The notes beneath the pieces were generated by a model, which saw nothing but the letters and a program-made list of their open reading frames with translations, searched no databases and was not told the origin of the DNA. Positions 61,020 to 64,000 of a stretch of DNA of 64,000 bases are shown here, in pieces. The stretch comes from an uncultured Clostridia bacterium (GTDB lineage: Bacteria; Bacillota; Clostridia; Oscillospirales; Ruminococcaceae): NCBI GenBank assembly GCA_944386475.1, contig CALXBH010000043.1, positions 33,691 to 97,690 of the forward strand. Direction: 5' to 3'. Position numbers and translations under genes: made by a program. Each line of letters begins with the position of its first letter. The first letter of the stretch is position 1.

Positions 61020-61313
61020 TCAAAAATCCTTCTGTTCTGTTAGGCCCCGGGCGTAAAGCAAACTTACTACCTGGGAATTCGTAAGCTTTTTGGCCATCAG
61101 TTCCCGGAAATGGGCAGTTTTTGTCTTCCCCGCCGCCCGCAGCTGTGAAAGCTGCCGGGACAGTTCCTCCTGCTCCAGCGCAAGGGTTTCGCACAGGTCT
61201 TCCAAGGCGGCGAGCTTGTCGGCGGCCGGTCCGGCTGCGTCCGTTCCTTCAAAAGCCAGATATTCTTTGGCAATCCGCCATGTTCCGTCTGCCTCCTGCC
61301 GGGTCATTCGCAC
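61020..61313 (-). CDS. Small helical protein, unknown function
   Basis: This 97-residue protein has a central coiled coil (ADKLAALEDLCETLALEQEELSRQLSQLR, broken here as AALEDLCETLALEQEELSRQ) and a C-terminal basic region. The AGGAGGG site at 61321-61327 supports GTG 61313. The ATG two codons later is an alternative. It lies 45 bp upstream of the SUFU-Imm33 gene and is probably co-transcribed with it. It was not recognised as any family. Confidence 0.6.
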   Translation of the reverse strand: MRMTRQEADGTWRIAKEYLAFEGTDAAGPAADKLAALEDLCETLALEQEELSRQLSQLRAAGKTKTAHFRELMAKKLTNSQVVSLLYARGLTEQKDF

Positions 61314-61411
61314 CCTGATCCCTCCTAAACAGCGCCTGCCGTTTTTGCTTGTTTCACTTAAAAGCGTGGTATAACAACCGGGATGTTTTCCGGTTTGGCT
61401 ATTCGGCCAAA

Positions 61412-61601
61412 TGTCGGCCTTTTTTGCCGACAAGGAAAACTCTCAAGCATCGGACGTCAGTACGATGCTTTGCTTTGCAGTTGTGATCCCATGAGCACAA
61501 CGTGCGAATGGGATAATTGGCCATAGGGCGGAAGCGAACAATGTGAGCGAATCGCCCGGCCATAAAGATAACGTATAATAACCGTCTTGCGGTTATTATA
61601 C
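61412..61601 (-). other. Highly structured non-coding segment, candidate leader RNA or small element
   Basis: Five consecutive hairpins occupy the gap between the DUF1905 gene and the gene at 61313: TGTCGGC/GCCGACA (61412-61432), AAGCATCG/CGATGCTT (61445-61470), ATCCCAT/ATGGGAT with an inner GCAC/GTGC (61486-61514), GGGCG/CGCCC inside GGCC repeats (about 61519-61563) and GTATAATAACCG/CGGTTATTATAC (61573-61601). A minus-strand promoter (TTGCAC, 18 nt, TATAAT at 61595-61600) would transcribe it as a leader. It could also be a small mobile repeat. No known riboswitch was recognised. Confidence 0.6.
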
Positions 61602-61631
61602 CACGCTTTGCAAAGCTTGTGCAACGCCTTT

Positions 61632-61901
61632 TTATTCCCGCTCCCACAAAACAACCTGCACAGTGTCGCCGGGCTGCTTATGAATGCGCGCCCGGATATC
61701 TTTTCGCAGCCCCACAACCGGCTTTGGCGTGCCCATGCGCACTAAAATCCCGTCGTAGGGAACGCCGTCAAACAGCACATGCACTTTTACCCGGCCCTTG
61801 CCGAACTCCTCCCGGATATCCAAAGGGAACTCGATATAGGCGCCGTCAATATCCGGCACCTTTTGAATGACCGCATCAAATTCATAGCGTTTTTGTTCCA
61901 A
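61632..61901 (-). CDS. DUF1905 domain protein
   Basis: This 89-residue protein matches DUF1905, a small beta-barrel domain of unknown role (YEFDAVIQKVPDIDGAYIEFP; DGILVRMGTPKPVVGLRKDI; GDTVQVVLWERE). The C-terminal YdeI-type extension of larger members is absent. AAAGGAGCGG precedes ATG 61901. It lies 16 bp after the GH18 stop on the same strand. Confidence 0.85.
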   Translation of the reverse strand: MEQKRYEFDAVIQKVPDIDGAYIEFPLDIREEFGKGRVKVHVLFDGVPYDGILVRMGTPKPVVGLRKDIRARIHKQPGDTVQVVLWERE

Positions 61902-61917
61902 AAAAACCGCTCCTTTC

Positions 61918-63765
61918 TTATGCCGCTGTCCAGTAAACCCGCCGCTGGGGCAGGCAGGACAGCGACTCTATATTCCTTGGCAGAGCCTTTGAAACAGGCA
62001 GAGCCCCGGCACTGTCCGATCCTGTGCGCGCAAATTCGGCGCAGGCGCTTTTTAGCAGCGTCCCCGTAGAGTCAAAGGAAAGCTCCCACGCGCCCACGCC
62101 CGCCAGCCCCAGCCGCCTGGCTAAAGAGGCCTTGGCGCTGATGGAGGTTTTGTCCTCATAGGTGATAAAAGTATTCTTCCCATATAAATAAGGAACCTGT
62201 GCCGTATCATGCCAAAAGGCCTGATAGCCGGCCTGGTTTAAATAGGAAGCCATAACCGTATCGTAGCTGATGGATTTCGCCGAGGAATAGGCGCTGTAAA
62301 GCCCATTATTCCAGCTATCCACCCCTTGATAGATATACCCATAAAAAGGCATCCCCAGCACAAGCTTTTGGGCGGAGACCCCTTTGTCCAGATAAGCCTT
62401 GACACCGTCATACACGCTGTTTTTATACTGAGGGGAATTTTCTCCCGGCTGATATAACGGAGCGTTTAGATCCGCATAGGAATCCCAGGGGCCATGGATA
62501 TCATACGCCATTACAAAGATGTAGTCTACCAAGGAGGCAACGCTTTGGGGCTCGATTTTAGACAGATAGCTTGTATTCGCCGCCCCCGCCACGGTGAGAT
62601 AATAGCGCCGTCCGTCCTTTTTGCCCTGGGCATCCAGCTTTTGGCGGATCGCCCGCAAGAGCTTTGTAAAATTCTGCTTGTCCTCCGGGCGGTTTGTGTT
62701 GTTCCCCATGCCGCCCGAAACGGGATATTCCCAGTCAAGGTCCACCCCGTCCAAGCCGTGTTCCAAAATAAAATCCACACAGCTTTGGGCAAAGGTCTCC
62801 CGGCTGGCGGCGGAGGCCGCCGCATCGGAAAAATAGGTGGAGTAATCCCATCCCCCCACCGAGATCAGCGCTTTAAGCTGGGGGTTTTTCTCCTTTAGCT
62901 TGCGGATAGCAGCAAAATTCCGCTTGTCGTTTTCAGGGTCCGCCAATGCGATTCGATGGGTGTCCGGATCGATTTTGGCAAAGGCGTAGTTTAAATGGGT
63001 GAGCAGATTGGCGGCCACCTTATCCGGGGTAAAGCCCTTATAGGCCGACCAGCCGGTATAATAGCCCGCCACTATCTGCCCCGAAGGGGTTTCTTCCGGC
63101 CCGGGCGAGGGGGTACTCCCGCCGGGGGTGTCCGATGGTTCGGAAGAGGTGTTTTCTTCTCCATCTCCTGCGGGCTTAGAGGAAACAGAATCATCTCCCG
63201 GATTGGAAGGGATCCCGCCCCCCTGATCGGCTGGTTTGGAGGAAACCGGCCCCTCAGAGGCGTTTCCCTCTCCCGGGGACATGCCGGAAGGCTTGGAGGA
63301 ACTGCTTCCGTTTTCCGCAGAGCCCGAAGCGTTCCCGGCGGAGTCTCCCTGAGAAGTATTTCCCTGGGAAACATTCCCCTGAGATGAGCCGCCCGGCCGG
63401 GAAGACGCGGTATTCCCCGCCTGCTGCGAGGAAGAGGCCGTACCGGACGAAGCGCTCTGCTGATTAGAAAAATCTTCCTCTTTAACATCCTGGGAGGAGG
63501 GGTCGGAGGATTCCTGGGAGGATGCGGGCTCCTCCTCCTCCTCCTCCTCCGACGCCGTTTCCTCCTCCGGCATGCTTTCCTCTTGGGGAGAGGGTTCCTG
63601 CTGCTTTTGAGACGAATCCTCTCCTGCCTCCAGCAGCTGGGGCGTGGTTACACCGCCAAAGACAGTTTCACCTTTAGGCGGCGTAGGCCAAAGCATCCCT
63701 ACGAACAAGCTTACAATTAAAAGCGATAATAAAACCGCCGTCATTTTTTGCAAAATTTTTTTCAT
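61918..63765 (-). CDS. Membrane-anchored glycoside hydrolase family 18 protein
   Basis: This 615-residue protein has an N-terminal membrane anchor or signal (about 8-28) and a low-complexity Ser/Pro/Glu/Gly linker of about 195 residues. A GH18 barrel follows (about 236-595; GYYTGWSAYKGFTPDKV), with the catalytic DGVDLDWEYP (acid Glu346) and SVGGWDYSTYF. It would cleave chitin-like or peptidoglycan N-acetylglucosamine chains outside the cell. A spore-cortex role is possible but not shown. AAAGGAGG precedes ATG 63765. Confidence 0.92.
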   Translation of the reverse strand: MKKILQKMTAVLLSLLIVSLFVGMLWPTPPKGETVFGGVTTPQLLEAGEDSSQKQQEPSPQEESMPEEETASEEEEEEEPASSQESSDPSSQDVKEEDFSNQQSASSGTASSSQQAGNTASSRPGGSSQGNVSQGNTSQGDSAGNASGSAENGSSSSKPSGMSPGEGNASEGPVSSKPADQGGGIPSNPGDDSVSSKPAGDGEENTSSEPSDTPGGSTPSPGPEETPSGQIVAGYYTGWSAYKGFTPDKVAANLLTHLNYAFAKIDPDTHRIALADPENDKRNFAAIRKLKEKNPQLKALISVGGWDYSTYFSDAAASAASRETFAQSCVDFILEHGLDGVDLDWEYPVSGGMGNNTNRPEDKQNFTKLLRAIRQKLDAQGKKDGRRYYLTVAGAANTSYLSKIEPQSVASLVDYIFVMAYDIHGPWDSYADLNAPLYQPGENSPQYKNSVYDGVKAYLDKGVSAQKLVLGMPFYGYIYQGVDSWNNGLYSAYSSAKSISYDTVMASYLNQAGYQAFWHDTAQVPYLYGKNTFITYEDKTSISAKASLARRLGLAGVGAWELSFDSTGTLLKSACAEFARTGSDSAGALPVSKALPRNIESLSCLPQRRVYWTAA

Positions 63766-63865
63766 GGCAAACCTCCTTTATAATAACAGGACATTCTTTC
63801 TATCTGCCATCCATTATATAAAAAGCATCCCTGCAAAAACAATGCAAAATTTCTGGCAGCCGCAT

Positions 63866-63919
63866 TCCCTAAACAAAGGAAAAAACAGTCGGTCCCTAAA
63901 CAAAGGAAAAAACAGTCGG
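63866..63919. repeat. Perfect 27-bp tandem duplication
   Basis: Two identical 27-bp units (63866-63892 and 63893-63919) each start TCCCTAAACAAAGG and end CAGTCGG. They lie in the non-coding region upstream of the GH18 gene. They look like a recent duplication and contain no obvious palindrome. Confidence 0.9.
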
Positions 63920-63974
63920 CCTGCCGGTCATAAAAAAATTTTTAAAAAGGGCTTTTCAAATGAGAGTTTTGTGG

Positions 63975-63980
63975 TATACT
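63975..63980 (+). promoter_or_regulatory. Possible -10 box for a gene beyond the window
   Basis: TATACT (within GTGGTATACTATAG) lies near the right edge without a good -35. The remaining 63766-64000 region shows no gene. Confidence 0.3.
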
Positions 63981-64000
63981 ATAGTTGCAGACGGAATAAA

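Noticed and set aside
61399..61647. 82-codon frame across the structured segment
   Set aside because: It has no ribosome site and its sequence is dictated by the hairpins. It is better treated as non-coding, though multi-copy conservation would be worth a check.

Overview
The window looks like chromosomal DNA from a Gram-positive, endospore-forming anaerobe of class Clostridia, probably an Oscillospirales-type gut commensal. The support is gene content: gpr, spoIIP, spo0A and spoIVB; a tRNA-Trp T-box; strong AGGAGG ribosome sites with frequent GTG/TTG starts; a class D sortase; and an archaeal-type prolyl-tRNA synthetase. The genus assignment is a guess. Most of the window is moderately GC-rich. 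The stretch 45.8-54.8 kb is clearly more AT-rich and probably has a different history.

Layout. 1-4.5 kb: proS (cut by the window edge), a two-domain ATPase and four small membrane proteins around a divergent promoter pair. 4.6-8.3 kb, minus strand: rpmG-secE-nusG-rplK-rplA-rplJ-rplL, with an L10 leader and attenuator inside. 8.5-15.4 kb: a UroD-family protein, then ddl, murI, a DUF1934 protein, argS and a homocysteine methyltransferase (wall precursors, arginyl-tRNA, one-carbon metabolism). 15.4-21.3 kb: an AraC regulator divergent from a 1602-residue surface GH2 enzyme. 21.3-25.7 kb: a frameshifted membrane gene, a Nudix enzyme, rpsT, and the sporulation pair gpr-spoIIP. 26.1-27.9 kb: a Trp T-box and an orphan trpB2. 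28-30.2 kb: spo0A and spoIVB. 30.3-32.9 kb: small envelope genes, including an SGNH hydrolase and a DUF4358 lipoprotein.

33-39.7 kb, minus strand: a LacI-controlled sugar cluster holding two Gfo/Idh/MocA dehydrogenases, two TIM-barrel isomerases and a GH172 (DUF2961) enzyme. A 366-bp array of palindromes and hairpins sits between two of these genes. 39.8-43.1 kb: carB. 43.3-45.8 kb: a three-gene sortase operon (substrate, sortase, membrane protein) and a 25-residue membrane microprotein. 45.8-58.6 kb: a capsule/exopolysaccharide cluster. Its regulatory head is CpsC-CpsD-CpsB, followed by VanZ, a priming transferase, ManC, two glycosyltransferases, a polymerase, a pyruvyltransferase, an FrhB-like protein and a flippase, with two decayed gene fragments. 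59-64 kb: two XRE regulators, a SUFU-Imm33 fusion, a highly structured non-coding segment, a DUF1905 protein and a membrane-anchored GH18 enzyme.

No phage, insertion sequence, CRISPR array, rRNA or tRNA gene was seen. The features least explained by known families are the palindrome/Y-hairpin array at 34140-34505, the structured segment at 61412-61601, the sortase mini-operon with an IKQTG sorting signal, and the 25-residue microprotein with its own promoter and palindromic operator.
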